Assembly: GCF_029222965.1 (NCBI RefSeq)
Contig: NZ_JARHUD010000001.1
Location: 310,001 to 374,000, forward strand
Source: Aquibaculum arenosum
GTDB taxonomy: Bacteria > Pseudomonadota > Alphaproteobacteria > Kiloniellales > DSM-21159
DNA length: 64,000 bases
Direction of reading: 5' to 3'
The position numbers were made by a program, and so were the translations under genes. Positions 42,686-51,893 of this stretch are shown in pieces; position 1 is the first letter of the stretch; every line of letters starts with the position of its first letter. The notes beneath the pieces are model-generated. The model did not search any database and was not told the origin of the DNA. It worked only from the letters and a program-made list of their open reading frames with translations.

Positions 42686-44229
42686 GTGACGACCGGGACG
42701 AGACCGCAGGTGGCGAAGAGGGCGGCGGAAGCGCTGCGGAGCGGATAATCGCGCGCTTTGGCGGTATTCGTCCCATGGCGGCAAAGCTGGGTGTGGCCGT
42801 GTCCACCGTTCAGGGTTGGAAGATCCGCGGTCACATCCCGCCCGCCCGTCGATCTCAGATCGAGCAGGCGGCGGAAGATCAGGGGCTGGAACTGGAGGAA
42901 AGCGACCTCGAAGCAGCCTTCTCTTCCGGCGGTGATGCCGGTGACGAGGCGGAAGCGGATGCTGTCGCCCGGGAGTCCGACGCGGAAGCCGGCCACGGCG
43001 GCACCTCCCTGGAAACGGAACAGTCCGATGCCACGCCCTGGCGCAGTGTCGGAGAGGAGGCCGACAAGGCCTCGGAGCCTGGCGGAGCGACTGGAACCGC
43101 GGACGCACCGCCGGCGCGGACCAGCCCGCTTCCGGCCATGCTGTTGGGCGGGGTTCTGGTGGCTGCCGGCGCGGTGATTGTCATCCTGCTGAGCGATCTC
43201 TGGATGCCGCGGGATGAGCCGCCGGCGGCGGCAGCAGTCGAGGCACTGGAGCGGCGCATGGAGCGCCTCGAGGACCAGCGGGTCGAGGGTGAGGGCGCCA
43301 GCGAACTACAGCGCGCCATCGAGCAGGCGCGCAGTCGCCTGGAAGAGATGGACGGCCGCCTGGCCAATATCGAGGGCAGCGCCGGTGAGGGATCCGGCGA
43401 ACTTGAGTCCCTGCGCACGGTGACCGAGCGCCTGTCGGAGCGTCTTGAAGGTGTGGAAACCACGCTCGGCGCCAATGACGAGGAGTCGCGGGTGGGCGCC
43501 CTGGAAGCACGGGTGCAGGAGTTGGCCGGTCGGATCGAGGAGGTGGCTGAGACGCCTACCGAGGCGGACGAGATCACCCAATCGCGATTGGACGCTCTCG
43601 ACGGTCGCATCGAAGGGGCTGCCGGCCGGATTGAGGCACTCGAGGCACGCTTGCGCGATGCGCTCGACGAAGTGGCTGCCGCACGTGCGCGCGTCGGTGA
43701 GGAAACGGTGATCGCCCTGGCGGCGGGTCAGCTCCGCGAGGCCTTCCGCACCGGCCGGCCCTATTCCGAGGAGCTCGACGGTCTGCGCCGGCTTGCCGGC
43801 CAGGATGAAGACATTAAGGCCGTACTGGGACGCCTCGAGCAGCAGGCAGAGGCCGGTGTGCCCACCCTTGCTGCACTCCAGGCCAGCTATGCGGAGGCCG
43901 CCCGGCGCGCGGTCACCGCAGAGCGGGCGGAGGGGGCCGACAGCGAATGGCAGGGAATGCTCTGGGAGCGGGTTTCGGATCTCGTCTCCGTGCGCTCCGT
44001 GGGCGAGCCCGAAGGCAACGACGCGGAAGCCATTCTGGCCCGCGCCGAAAGCCGCCTGGAAGGTGGAGACGTTGCCGCAGCCCTGGGGGAGCTCGACGCC
44101 CTGGAGGGCGCGCCTGCCGAAGCGATGAGTGCCTGGCGCGCACGCGCCGAACGTCGTCTGGAGGCCGAGGCGGCCCTGGGGGAACTGGGGCGCGTCTCCC
44201 TGAATCGCCTGAGCGGCGGGGAGGGCTGA
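42682..44229 (+). CDS. Mitofilin (Mic60-like) inner-membrane protein with N-terminal HTH-like domain, 515 aa
   Basis: Domain order: an N-terminal segment of about 21-62 (IIARFGGIRPMAAKLGVAVS and a following TVQGWKIRGHIPPARR) that reads like a YdaS/phage-repressor helix-turn-helix; an acidic linker 63-148; one membrane helix about 151-174; a long coiled coil about 180-360; and a C-terminal mitofilin-like helical region from about 395. Alphaproteobacterial Mic60 homologs shape inner-membrane folds and lie beside hemC, hemD and hemY, exactly as here. The ATG overlaps hemD. The HTH-like part is the odd element: it would sit on the cytoplasmic side and could be only a structural fold. Confidence 0.83.
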   Translation: MSDDRDETAGGEEGGGSAAERIIARFGGIRPMAAKLGVAVSTVQGWKIRGHIPPARRSQIEQAAEDQGLELEESDLEAAFSSGGDAGDEAEADAVARESDAEAGHGGTSLETEQSDATPWRSVGEEADKASEPGGATGTADAPPARTSPLPAMLLGGVLVAAGAVIVILLSDLWMPRDEPPAAAAVEALERRMERLEDQRVEGEGASELQRAIEQARSRLEEMDGRLANIEGSAGEGSGELESLRTVTERLSERLEGVETTLGANDEESRVGALEARVQELAGRIEEVAETPTEADEITQSRLDALDGRIEGAAGRIEALEARLRDALDEVAAARARVGEETVIALAAGQLREAFRTGRPYSEELDGLRRLAGQDEDIKAVLGRLEQQAEAGVPTLAALQASYAEAARRAVTAERAEGADSEWQGMLWERVSDLVSVRSVGEPEGNDAEAILARAESRLEGGDVAAALGELDALEGAPAEAMSAWRARAERRLEAEAALGELGRVSLNRLSGGEG

Positions 44230-44233
44230 GGCC

Positions 44234-45616
44234 ATGTGGCGCGGCATCTTCTTCTTCATCAAGCTGGCGATCCTGGTCGCCATTGCCGTCTGGCTCGCGA
44301 ACAACCCCGGTCAAGTCGCCTTCGAATGGCTTGGATACCGAATCGACACCAGCATGGCGCTGCTCGTCCTGGCTTTGGCCGTGCTGGCAGTGGTGGTCAT
44401 CCTGCTCTATCGCCTGTTCCGGGGCATTTTCGGGGCACCGGGCGGCGTGCGGCGCGGCTTTGGTCGCCGCCGGCAGCGCCGCGGCCAGGAGGCTCTGACT
44501 CAGGGTCTGGTCGCTGTGCATGTCGGCGACACCAAGGGAGCGGAGCGCTGGTCACGCAAGGCCGCGGACCTACTGGAGCCGCAGCCGGTCCTGAAGCTTC
44601 TCCAAGCTCAGACTGCGCAGCTTTCTGGTGACGAGAGCACGGCGCGCAAACACTACACAGAGATGCTCCAGGCCGAAGAGACGCGGGTTCTGGGCTTGCG
44701 AGGCTTGACCATGCTGGCCCTGCGCGAGGGTAACGAAGCCGAGGCGCGGGAGCATCTGGATCGGGCGCGCGCCCTGCAGCCCGATGCGCCCTGGGTTCTG
44801 GGCAACCTCTTCGAACTCAGCGAGAAGAGCGGCGACCTGCCGACGGCGGAAGCGGTCATGCTGGAGAGCGAGCGCCAGGGTGTGCTGCCCAAGCCGGAGG
44901 CTCAGCGCAAGCGTGCCGTGGTGATCTACGAGCGCGCGGAAGCCGCGCTGGTGGAAGGCGACAAGGAGACGGCCGAGAGCAAGGCCCGTGCCGCGGCCAA
45001 GCTGGAGCCGAGCCTGGTTGCTGCGACGCTGCTTCAGGTGCGCCTGCTTGCGGAGCGCGGTCGTAAGCGCAAGGCTGAGAAGCTGCTTGAGGAAGCCTGG
45101 CAGCGTGCGCCTCATCCGGACCTGGCGGATGCCTGGCTGGAGCTCAATGGCGATGTCGCACCCCTGGATCTGGCAAAGCGGGCCGCTGCCTTCGTGCAGG
45201 GGCGCAGCGAGGAGCGCGAAAGCCGGATCCTGCTGGCACGGGTCGATCTGCGTGCCGAGCTTTGGGGTGAAGCGCGTCGCCATCTGACTGCCTTGAGTGC
45301 GGAATCCCCTCCCGAACAGCGGGTCTGCCGCTTGATGGCGGAGATCGAGGAGGGGGAACATGACGAGGCGGCGGGCAAGGAGTGGCTGCGGCGCGCAACT
45401 GTGGCGGTTCCAGATCCGGCTTGGCTCTGCGAGACCTGCGGTGCCATTTCCCCCAGCTGGACGCCCCACTGCGGCGCCTGCGGCAGCCTGGATAGCCTGC
45501 GCTGGCGCACGCCGCCGCATCTGGCGCCTTCGGTCCCGGCCGTTGTGGAGGCGGTCGAGGCAGAGACCGTCGACCTGGACGAAGAGGAAAGCTCTCCCAG
45601 TCCGGCTGCTGCCTGA
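44234..45616 (+). CDS. hemY: HemY-type TPR membrane protein with C-terminal zinc-ribbon, 460 aa
   Basis: Two N-terminal membrane helices (about 5-22 and 38-62) with WLANNPGQVAFEWLGY between them are the HemY_N signature; then TPR-like helices from about 85 to 385. A rubredoxin-like CxxC...CxxC (WLCETCGAIS, then HCGACG) follows near 399-417, like the one in LapB. It starts 4 bp after the mitofilin stop and closes the haem cluster. The name reflects family, not a proven haem enzyme activity. Confidence 0.9.
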   Translation: MWRGIFFFIKLAILVAIAVWLANNPGQVAFEWLGYRIDTSMALLVLALAVLAVVVILLYRLFRGIFGAPGGVRRGFGRRRQRRGQEALTQGLVAVHVGDTKGAERWSRKAADLLEPQPVLKLLQAQTAQLSGDESTARKHYTEMLQAEETRVLGLRGLTMLALREGNEAEAREHLDRARALQPDAPWVLGNLFELSEKSGDLPTAEAVMLESERQGVLPKPEAQRKRAVVIYERAEAALVEGDKETAESKARAAAKLEPSLVAATLLQVRLLAERGRKRKAEKLLEEAWQRAPHPDLADAWLELNGDVAPLDLAKRAAAFVQGRSEERESRILLARVDLRAELWGEARRHLTALSAESPPEQRVCRLMAEIEEGEHDEAAGKEWLRRATVAVPDPAWLCETCGAISPSWTPHCGACGSLDSLRWRTPPHLAPSVPAVVEAVEAETVDLDEEESSPSPAAA

Positions 45617-45628
45617 CCGGAGCTCGGG

Positions 45629-45662
45629 AGCGTCTCAGGCGGGGTGCCCACCCTGAGACGCT
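45629..45662. terminator. Inverted repeat between convergent hemY and rrf2
   Basis: AGCGTCTCAGG (45629-45639) and CCTGAGACGCT (45652-45662) are perfect 11-bp arms with a 12-nt GC-rich loop. It overlaps the last codons of the Rrf2 gene and starts 12 bp after hemY. There is no U-run, so intrinsic termination is uncertain; it may instead protect 3' ends. Confidence 0.5.
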
Positions 45663-46117
45663 GCCGGCACGGCGAGGGACGTCGGTGCCTCTTGATCCCT
45701 CGCAGGATTGTCGAGCAGCGTTGCCAGGGTGGTGCTGTCCAGAACCGCTGTCGTGGCAGCGTGGGCCTTGGCGAAGACCCGGCGCATTCCGCAGCGCGCC
45801 TCATCGGGGCAGTCGCTGCAGCGGCGATAGGCGGTGCGGCTGAGGCAGGGCAGGGGCGCCATTGGCCCGTCGATTCCCCGCACCACCTGACCGAAGGTGA
45901 TCTCCTCCGGGCGTTTTAGCAGGCCGTAGCCGCCACCGCGGCCGCGCCGACTGTAAACAAGACCTTGGTGCTTGAGGTCGAGCAGGATCTGCTCAAGGAA
46001 CTTATGCGGAATGCGTTCGCCGGCCGCGATCTCCGAGATCATCACTGTCTGCTGCGCGGGCAGGCGCGCCAGCGCCATAAGGGCACGCAAGGCATAGCGC
46101 GCCTTCTGCGACATCAT
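45635..46117 (-). CDS. Rrf2-family transcriptional regulator with four-Cys cluster, 160 aa
   Basis: A winged-helix regulator starting MMSQKARYALRALMALA, with the wing RRGRGGGYGLLKRPEEITF near 58-76. Cysteines in PCLSRTAYRRCSDCPDEARC are spaced C-x8-C-x2-C-x5-C, able to hold an iron-sulfur cluster as in IscR/RirA/NsrR, though the spacing is not exactly IscR. It probably senses iron, cluster status or redox. Position beside haem genes is suggestive only. The C-terminal 30 residues are low in conservation. Confidence 0.9.
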   Translation of the reverse strand: MMSQKARYALRALMALARLPAQQTVMISEIAAGERIPHKFLEQILLDLKHQGLVYSRRGRGGGYGLLKRPEEITFGQVVRGIDGPMAPLPCLSRTAYRRCSDCPDEARCGMRRVFAKAHAATTAVLDSTTLATLLDNPARDQEAPTSLAVPAASQGGHPA

Positions 46118-46190
46118 TCCGCGTCAATCCGATCCATCTTCAGAGTGTTGGGGGCAGAGCCTAACATCTATGCCGTGAAGGTCACCCTTT

Positions 46191-46826
46191 TTAACGCGAG
46201 CTATCCGCCGCGAGTTCGGCCTGCCTGGCCCGCCAGCGGCGCCAAAGCAAATAGCCGCCCCAGACCAGCAGCGCCTCCACCAGCACGACGCCGAGCAGCA
46301 CCGGCAGGGCCAAGCCATCTTCGCCCAGCGGACTGGCTTCCAACAGATAGCCAGCCAAAACGAAAGCCCCGTTCCAGCCGAGGATTCCGATGACGGTGGG
46401 CAACAGCACGCCCTTGGCCGGCACGCGAAGCACGCCGGCGGGGAAGGTGGCAAAGATACGCACAGTGGGCACAAGCTGCGTCAGCGCCAGCAGCAGCCGG
46501 CTGTGTCTACGGTATCCGCGGGCAGCTTGATCGTAGGCCCGTGGCGTCAAGCCCAGCCAGCGACCGCGTCGTGCGATGAAGTTGTCCACGCGATCCGGCC
46601 CGACGGCGTGGCCCAGAGCATACCAGCCCAGGCTTCCGAGGAAGGAGCCGAGCACGCTGGCAAAAATAGCGGCCTCAACGCCATAGGCACCTTCCGCGGC
46701 GGCGATGCCGCCCAGTGCGAGAACCGCGTAGGATGGCAGGATAGGCAGGAAGCGCTCACTCGCCATCACGGCGACCAGGGCAATCAGGCCGCCTACCTCC
46801 AGCCAGTGTATGAGAAAGGCTTCCAA
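46191..46826 (-). CDS. DedA/SNARE-associated (VTT-domain) membrane protein, 211 aa
   Basis: A DedA-family protein: MEAFLIHWLEVGGLIALVAVMASERFLPILPSYAVLALGG at the N-terminus, GSFLGSLGWYALGHAVG, and the amphipathic RRHSRLLLALTQLVPTVRIFATFPAGV with conserved Arg/Pro pattern. These proteins move or flip lipids such as undecaprenyl phosphate or phosphatidylethanolamine. Its ligand cannot be told. Small gaps isolate it from its neighbours. Confidence 0.88.
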   Translation of the reverse strand: MEAFLIHWLEVGGLIALVAVMASERFLPILPSYAVLALGGIAAAEGAYGVEAAIFASVLGSFLGSLGWYALGHAVGPDRVDNFIARRGRWLGLTPRAYDQAARGYRRHSRLLLALTQLVPTVRIFATFPAGVLRVPAKGVLLPTVIGILGWNGAFVLAGYLLEASPLGEDGLALPVLLGVVLVEALLVWGGYLLWRRWRARQAELAADSSR

Positions 46827-46917
46827 GGTCGGGATTCCGCGCAGCGGCCGCTTGCGGCCTTTGAAGTTGATTCTTTAAGCCAAAGGCGCAGGGCCGGACA
46901 ACGCACCCAGGCGCAGA

Positions 46918-47472
46918 TCAGCCTTGCGCTTCCTCCATCTTGCGGGCAGCCAGGCGTTGTACCATCGCCCGCTTCGGCTCCCACACTTCGCCCTGCTCGT
47001 AGGCCACGACCTGGAGCTGTTGGCGCACAGCCTCCAGCAGCTCGCCCGGCGCCAGCAGGAAATTAGGGTTGCTGGGGCGCCCGAACCGCTCGTTGCCCTG
47101 GGCGAAGGTCTCGTAGAGCAGGAGCCCGCCGGATGAGAGCAGGTCCGGCAGCCGCGGCAACAAAGGCCGATGCAGATAGTTCGTGACGATGACGCAGTCG
47201 AAACGCCGCCCCTCAAGCGGGAAAGGCGAACCATTTTCCAGATCGGCCTCGATCATCTCGACATCGGGCAGATGCGCCAGATCGGCAAGCGGACTGATAT
47301 CCCGGTCCACGCCGGTCACGGGATGGCCCATGGCGCGCAGCAGTCGCAGATGTCGACCGCTGCCGCAGGCGAGATCGAGCACGGCCCCGCCCGGCGGAAT
47401 CAGCGGGGCAAAGCGACAGACCCAGGCGGAAGGCCGGGGCAAACCCGGGGCGTGATCTTTACTTGTTGCCAT
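46918..47472 (-). CDS. SAM-dependent methyltransferase, TehB-like, 184 aa
   Basis: Class I methyltransferase: motif I AVLDLACGSGRHLRLL near 30-45, VTGVDRDISPLADL with the acidic residue at strand 2, FDCVIVTNYLHRPLL near 90-104. It is small and lacks a long substrate domain. Divergent from the DUF1178 gene by 47 bp. Substrate unknown. Confidence 0.85.
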   Translation of the reverse strand: MATSKDHAPGLPRPSAWVCRFAPLIPPGGAVLDLACGSGRHLRLLRAMGHPVTGVDRDISPLADLAHLPDVEMIEADLENGSPFPLEGRRFDCVIVTNYLHRPLLPRLPDLLSSGGLLLYETFAQGNERFGRPSNPNFLLAPGELLEAVRQQLQVVAYEQGEVWEPKRAMVQRLAARKMEEAQG

Positions 47473-47519
47473 GGCAATGCCATTTAGCAGTCAGTGCAAC
47501 CTCTTACGCAACACCTGTG

Positions 47520-48005
47520 ATGATCCGCTACGCCCTCTCCTGTGACAACGATCATGGCTTTGATTCCTGGTTTCGCAATTCCGAAGCCTTCGACACGCTT
47601 TCAGCCAGCGGCAACATTGCCTGTCCGCACTGTGGTTCGACCGCGGTGAGCAAGGCTCTGATGGCGCCGCGCGTGGGCAAGGAGGTGGTCGAACTGCAGC
47701 AACCGCTAGCCAACGCGCCCCAGGCGCCGGATGAGGCGCAGGTCGAGCAAGCGTCGCCGAACAGCCAAGCCGTCATGGCGCAGGCGGAGCAGTTGCGCCG
47801 GATGCTGCAGGCCATGCGCCGCAAGGTGGAAGAAAGCTGTGATTATGTCGGCGGCGAGTTTGCCGAGGAGGCCCGGCGCATCCACTACGGTGAGAGCGCG
47901 CAGCGCGGCATCTACGGCGAAACCTCCAGAGAGGAAGCCGAGGCCCTGGCGGACGAAGGCATCGACTTCGCACGCATCCCCTGGGTGCCGCGTGAGGACG
48001 CCTGA
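47520..48005 (+). CDS. DUF1178 family protein with zinc-finger, 161 aa
   Basis: MIRYALSCDNDHGFDSWFRNS is the DUF1178 N-terminus, and CPHCGS near 38 with the earlier Cys could bind zinc. The C-terminus IDFARIPWVPREDA is also typical. Function not known in any organism that I can name. It converges on topA with 12 bp between stops. Confidence 0.88.
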   Translation: MIRYALSCDNDHGFDSWFRNSEAFDTLSASGNIACPHCGSTAVSKALMAPRVGKEVVELQQPLANAPQAPDEAQVEQASPNSQAVMAQAEQLRRMLQAMRRKVEESCDYVGGEFAEEARRIHYGESAQRGIYGETSREEAEALADEGIDFARIPWVPREDA

Positions 48006-48017
48006 GCCCGTCTCGCG

Positions 48018-50642
48018 CTAGGCGGTCTTTTTCGCGGCCGGTGCCTTCTTCTTCGCCGTGGTCTTGGTCGCGGCAGTCTTTTTGGCTGGTGCCTTTTTGG
48101 CCGGCGCTTTCTTTGCGGTGCTTGCTGTGCGTTTGCCTGCGGGAGCCTTGGCCGCCTTTGCGGCGATCAGGGGCAGGGCTTCCTCCAGCGTGACCGCTTG
48201 CGGATCGCTGTCCTTGGGCAGGGTGGCGTTGATCTTGCCGTGCTTCACATAGGGGCCGTAGCGTCCCGAGTGGACAGTCACCTCGCCCCCATCGGGGTGA
48301 TCGCCCAGCGTCTTGAGCGCACCGCCACCGCGTTCCACCTTCTGTGCCAGAAGGTCCACCGCCCGATTGAGCCCGATATTGAGCACGTCCTCGTCGGCCG
48401 GGATCGATTTGTAGGTCTTGCCCTTGCGCACATAGGGGCCGAAGCGTCCGATGCCGGCGGTGACCTCCTCGCCCTCGTGCTGGCCCAGTGTGCGTGGCAG
48501 GGAGAGCAACGCCAGGGCGCGTTCCAGGTCGACCTGGTCCGGCGGCAGGGTCTTGGGCAGCGAGGAGCGCTTGGGCTTCTCGCCCTTTGCCGCGGCTTCG
48601 CCCAGTTGCACGTACAGTCCATAAGGGCCCTTGCGCAGGGTCACTTCGAGGCCGCTTTCGGGGTCGAGGCCCAGCTTGCGCGGTTCGGCGGCAAGATCAC
48701 CGCCTTCGCCATCGGCTTGCGCCAGCGGCCGAGTGTAGCGGCAATCGGGGTAGTTCGAGCAGCCGATGAAGCCGCCGGTCTTGCCGATGCGCAGACCCAG
48801 GCGCCCCTCGTTGCAGGAAGGGCAGAGCCTCGGGTCCTTGTCCGGGTTCTCCGCATCGACCGGGAAGAAGTGCGGGCCGAGGTCCCGGTCCAGCGCATCA
48901 ATCACTTCGGCGATGCGCAGCCCCTTTGTCTCCTCGACCGCAGTGGAGAAGGCGCTCCAGAAGCGGCGCAGCACCTCTTTCCAGTCTTCGCGGCCGCCCG
49001 AAATGTCGTCGAGCTGGTCCTCGAGCTGGGCAGTAAAATCGTATTCCACGTAGCGCTGGAAGAAGGCCTGCAGGAAGGCAGTGACCATGCGGCCGCGGTC
49101 TTCCGGAATGAAGCGCTTCTTTTCCAGGCGCACGTAGTCGCGATCCTGCAGCACCTGGAGGATCGAGGCATAGGTGGAGGGCCGGCCGATGCCGAGCTCT
49201 TCCAGCTTCTTCACCAGGCTCGCCTCGGAATAGCGCGGCGGCGGCTGGGTGAAATGCTGCTCGGTCAGCACGTCGCGCAGATGCAGGTCCTGACCTTCCT
49301 CGAGCTTGGGCAGGCGCGCCTGGTTCTCGTCCTCGCTGTCCTCATCGCGGCCTTCCTGATAGAGCTTCAGGAAGCCGTCGAAGAGCGGGATCTGACCGGT
49401 GGCGCGCAGGCGGGTGCGGCCATCGCCGACAGCGATATCCACGGACACCTGCTCGAAGCGGGCGCTTTCCATCTGGCTCGCCAAGGCGCGCAGGTAGATG
49501 AGTTCATAGAGCCGGGCCTCGTCCTGAGGCAGGAACCGTCGCATTTGCTCGGGCGTGCGGCGGAAATCCGTCGGGCGTACGGGCTCGTGGGCCTCCTGCG
49601 CGTTCTTGGCCTTCGACTTGTAGTGGCGTGGCGCGCTGGGAAGATAGGTGTCGCCGTACTGCTCGCTCACCATCTGCCGGGCCAGGGAAATGGCCTCGTT
49701 GGACATGGCGACGCCGTCGGTCCGCATATAGGTGATGAGCCCGACCGTCTCGCCGTTGATCTCGTGCCCCTCGTAGAGCTGCTGTGCCAGGCGCATGGTG
49801 CGGGTGGCACCCAGCCCCAGCTTGCGCGAGGCTTCCTGCTGCAGGGTCGAGGTGGTGAAGGGGGGCTGCGGATGGCGGCGGACCTGCTTGCGGTCCACCG
49901 AGGCCACACGATAGGTGCCGGCAGCGCGCACCACCTCCTCCGCATGGCGAGCGGCACCCTCGTTGCCCAGGGACAGCCGCTCGATCTTCTCGCCCTCGAG
50001 CTGTGCCAGGCGCGCCTTGAAGCGACCCTGTCCGACGGCTTCCAGCTCCGCCGCAAGCGACCAATACTCCTGCGGCCGGAAGATCTCGATCTCCGACTCC
50101 CGCTCGCAGATCAGGCGCAGCGCCACGGACTGCACGCGGCCGGCAGAGCGGCTGCCCGGCAGCTTGCGCCAGAGCACGGGCGACAGCGTGAAGCCAACCA
50201 GGTAGTCCAGCGCGCGGCGGGCCAGATAGGCGTCGATCAGCTCGCGGTTCAACTCGCGTGGATGCTTGAAGGCCTCGATCACCGCGGATTTTGTGATCTC
50301 GTTGAAAACGACGCGCTTGACCGGCGTGCCCTTCTTTAGCGCCTTGCGTCGCTGCAGTTCCTCGACGATGTGCCAAGAAATCGCTTCGCCTTCGCGATCC
50401 GGGTCAGTGGCGAGATAGAGCTGGTCGGCCTGCTTTACGGCACGGGCGATGTCGCGCAGGCGCTTCTCGCCGCGCTCATCGACGCTCCAGGCCATGTCGA
50501 AATCCGCCTCGGGATTGACCGAGCCATCCTTCGAGGGCAGGTCGCGGACGTGACCATAGCTGGCCAGGACCTCGAAGTCCTTGCCCAGGTACTTGTTGAT
50601 GGTCTTGGCCTTGGCGGGGGATTCGACAACGACGACGTGCAT
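48018..50642 (-). CDS. topA: DNA topoisomerase I, 874 aa
   Basis: Relaxes negative supercoils. The Toprim domain starts at the N-terminus (VVVESPAKAKTINKYLG, TDPDREGEAISWH near 120), and the active-site Tyr is in LITYMRTDGVAMS near 304. A C4 zinc finger near 600 (CPSCNEGRLG...CSNYPDC) is followed by several Topo_C repeats. The final 45 residues are almost pure Ala, Lys, Pro and Thr. Length fits alphaproteobacterial TopA (850-900). Runs in the same direction as dprA, 57 bp downstream. Confidence 0.97.
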   Translation of the reverse strand: MHVVVVESPAKAKTINKYLGKDFEVLASYGHVRDLPSKDGSVNPEADFDMAWSVDERGEKRLRDIARAVKQADQLYLATDPDREGEAISWHIVEELQRRKALKKGTPVKRVVFNEITKSAVIEAFKHPRELNRELIDAYLARRALDYLVGFTLSPVLWRKLPGSRSAGRVQSVALRLICERESEIEIFRPQEYWSLAAELEAVGQGRFKARLAQLEGEKIERLSLGNEGAARHAEEVVRAAGTYRVASVDRKQVRRHPQPPFTTSTLQQEASRKLGLGATRTMRLAQQLYEGHEINGETVGLITYMRTDGVAMSNEAISLARQMVSEQYGDTYLPSAPRHYKSKAKNAQEAHEPVRPTDFRRTPEQMRRFLPQDEARLYELIYLRALASQMESARFEQVSVDIAVGDGRTRLRATGQIPLFDGFLKLYQEGRDEDSEDENQARLPKLEEGQDLHLRDVLTEQHFTQPPPRYSEASLVKKLEELGIGRPSTYASILQVLQDRDYVRLEKKRFIPEDRGRMVTAFLQAFFQRYVEYDFTAQLEDQLDDISGGREDWKEVLRRFWSAFSTAVEETKGLRIAEVIDALDRDLGPHFFPVDAENPDKDPRLCPSCNEGRLGLRIGKTGGFIGCSNYPDCRYTRPLAQADGEGGDLAAEPRKLGLDPESGLEVTLRKGPYGLYVQLGEAAAKGEKPKRSSLPKTLPPDQVDLERALALLSLPRTLGQHEGEEVTAGIGRFGPYVRKGKTYKSIPADEDVLNIGLNRAVDLLAQKVERGGGALKTLGDHPDGGEVTVHSGRYGPYVKHGKINATLPKDSDPQAVTLEEALPLIAAKAAKAPAGKRTASTAKKAPAKKAPAKKTAATKTTAKKKAPAAKKTA

Positions 50643-50699
50643 GCGGTTTTACTGCGCTATCCAGAAGCAGGGGCGTCCGGATTGCGCGCCGGACGGCCG

Positions 50700-51836
50700 T
50701 TAGCCAGGCTCGGCGGCCAATGCCACACGGTTGCCCGGACGACGTTCGATCAAGCCGGCAAGCTCCATCTCCAAGAGCGCAAGGCTGACCGTCGGTCCGG
50801 AGAATTGGCACTGGCGAAGGAGTTCGTCAACCGATACCGCGGTGGGAGACAGCAGCTCACGCAGCTCCCGGTGTGCTGCATCGGCTGCATTCTTGTCGGT
50901 CTCTTCGAGCTCCGGCAGCTCGAAGTTGACCGGCGGGGCTTCACGCAGCGGTGTGAGTGGGCCGGCCAGCGCCTGGAGCACGTCGTCTGCAGTTTCGACC
51001 AAAGTGGCCCCCTGGCGCAGCAGGTCATTGCAGCCGCGGGCGCGGGGATCGAGCGGAGAACCGGGCACCGCAAGGACCTCGCGACCCTGCTCGGCGGCCA
51101 GGCGGGCGGTGATCAGGGAGCCGGAGCGAGGGGCCGCCTCCACTACGAGCACGCCACGGCTCAGCCCGGAGATGATGCGATTGCGCCGCGGAAAGTGACG
51201 GGCCTGTGGCTCGGTGCCGGGGGCCAGCTCCGCCAGAAGAAGCCCCTGATCGGCAATGGCCTGATGCAGCGCCTCGTTCTGCGGCGGATAGATGCAGTCG
51301 ATGCCGCCGGCGAGGACGGCAGCGGTGCCATCATCAAGCGCACCTTCATGCGCGGCCGCGTCGATGCCACGCGCCAACCCCGATATGATCAGCAGCCCTT
51401 CTGCTGCCAGATCTCGAGCAAGGTGCCGCGCTAGGCTGCGCCCGCTGCTGGAGGCATTGCGGGCGCCCACAACGGCCAGTGCCGGACGGTCCAGCAGATC
51501 GCGCCGGCCTTGCAGTGAAAGTGTCGGCGGTGCGTCGCTCACGGCAGCAAGCGGCGGTGGAAAGTCGCCATCGCCGTAGATCAAGAGCTGCGCCCCGATC
51601 TCGGCCAGTCGCTCCATCTCTCGTGTTGCTGCCTCGCGGCGGCAGAGCCGAACCGGTCGCCGCCGGCCGCCGCGCCGTGCCAGTTCTGGCAGCGCCTCCA
51701 GCGCGGCGTCGGCGCTGCCATAGCGCTGGAGCAACTGCCGGAAGGTCACCGGGCCCACATTCTCCGTACGCGCCAGCTGCAGGCGCGCCAGGCGCTCCGC
51801 CTCGGAGAGGCCGCATGCCGTTGTAATCGCCATCAT
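50700..51836 (-). CDS. dprA: DNA-processing protein DprA, 378 aa
   Basis: Loads RecA on incoming single-stranded DNA during transformation. The N-terminal SAM-like part (LQLARTENVGPVTFRQLLQRYG) precedes the Rossmann core with VVGARNASSSGRSLARHLARDL and ISGLARGIDAAAHEGAL, and EVLAVPGSPLDPRARGCNDLLRQGA. A C-terminal winged-helix region of about 65 residues is present. Adjacent to topA as in many alphaproteobacteria, but plsY is displaced by two genes. Confidence 0.95.
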   Translation of the reverse strand: MMAITTACGLSEAERLARLQLARTENVGPVTFRQLLQRYGSADAALEALPELARRGGRRRPVRLCRREAATREMERLAEIGAQLLIYGDGDFPPPLAAVSDAPPTLSLQGRRDLLDRPALAVVGARNASSSGRSLARHLARDLAAEGLLIISGLARGIDAAAHEGALDDGTAAVLAGGIDCIYPPQNEALHQAIADQGLLLAELAPGTEPQARHFPRRNRIISGLSRGVLVVEAAPRSGSLITARLAAEQGREVLAVPGSPLDPRARGCNDLLRQGATLVETADDVLQALAGPLTPLREAPPVNFELPELEETDKNAADAAHRELRELLSPTAVSVDELLRQCQFSGPTVSLALLEMELAGLIERRPGNRVALAAEPG

Positions 51837-51893
51837 GCAACTCTTAACAGAAAATGCAACTCGGTCAAGTCGCTCTGGGAGAACGTGGGTTGC

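Noticed and set aside
48198-50339. A 713-codon open frame on the plus strand
   Set aside because: Antisense to topA with no recognisable domain; shadow of a GC-rich gene.
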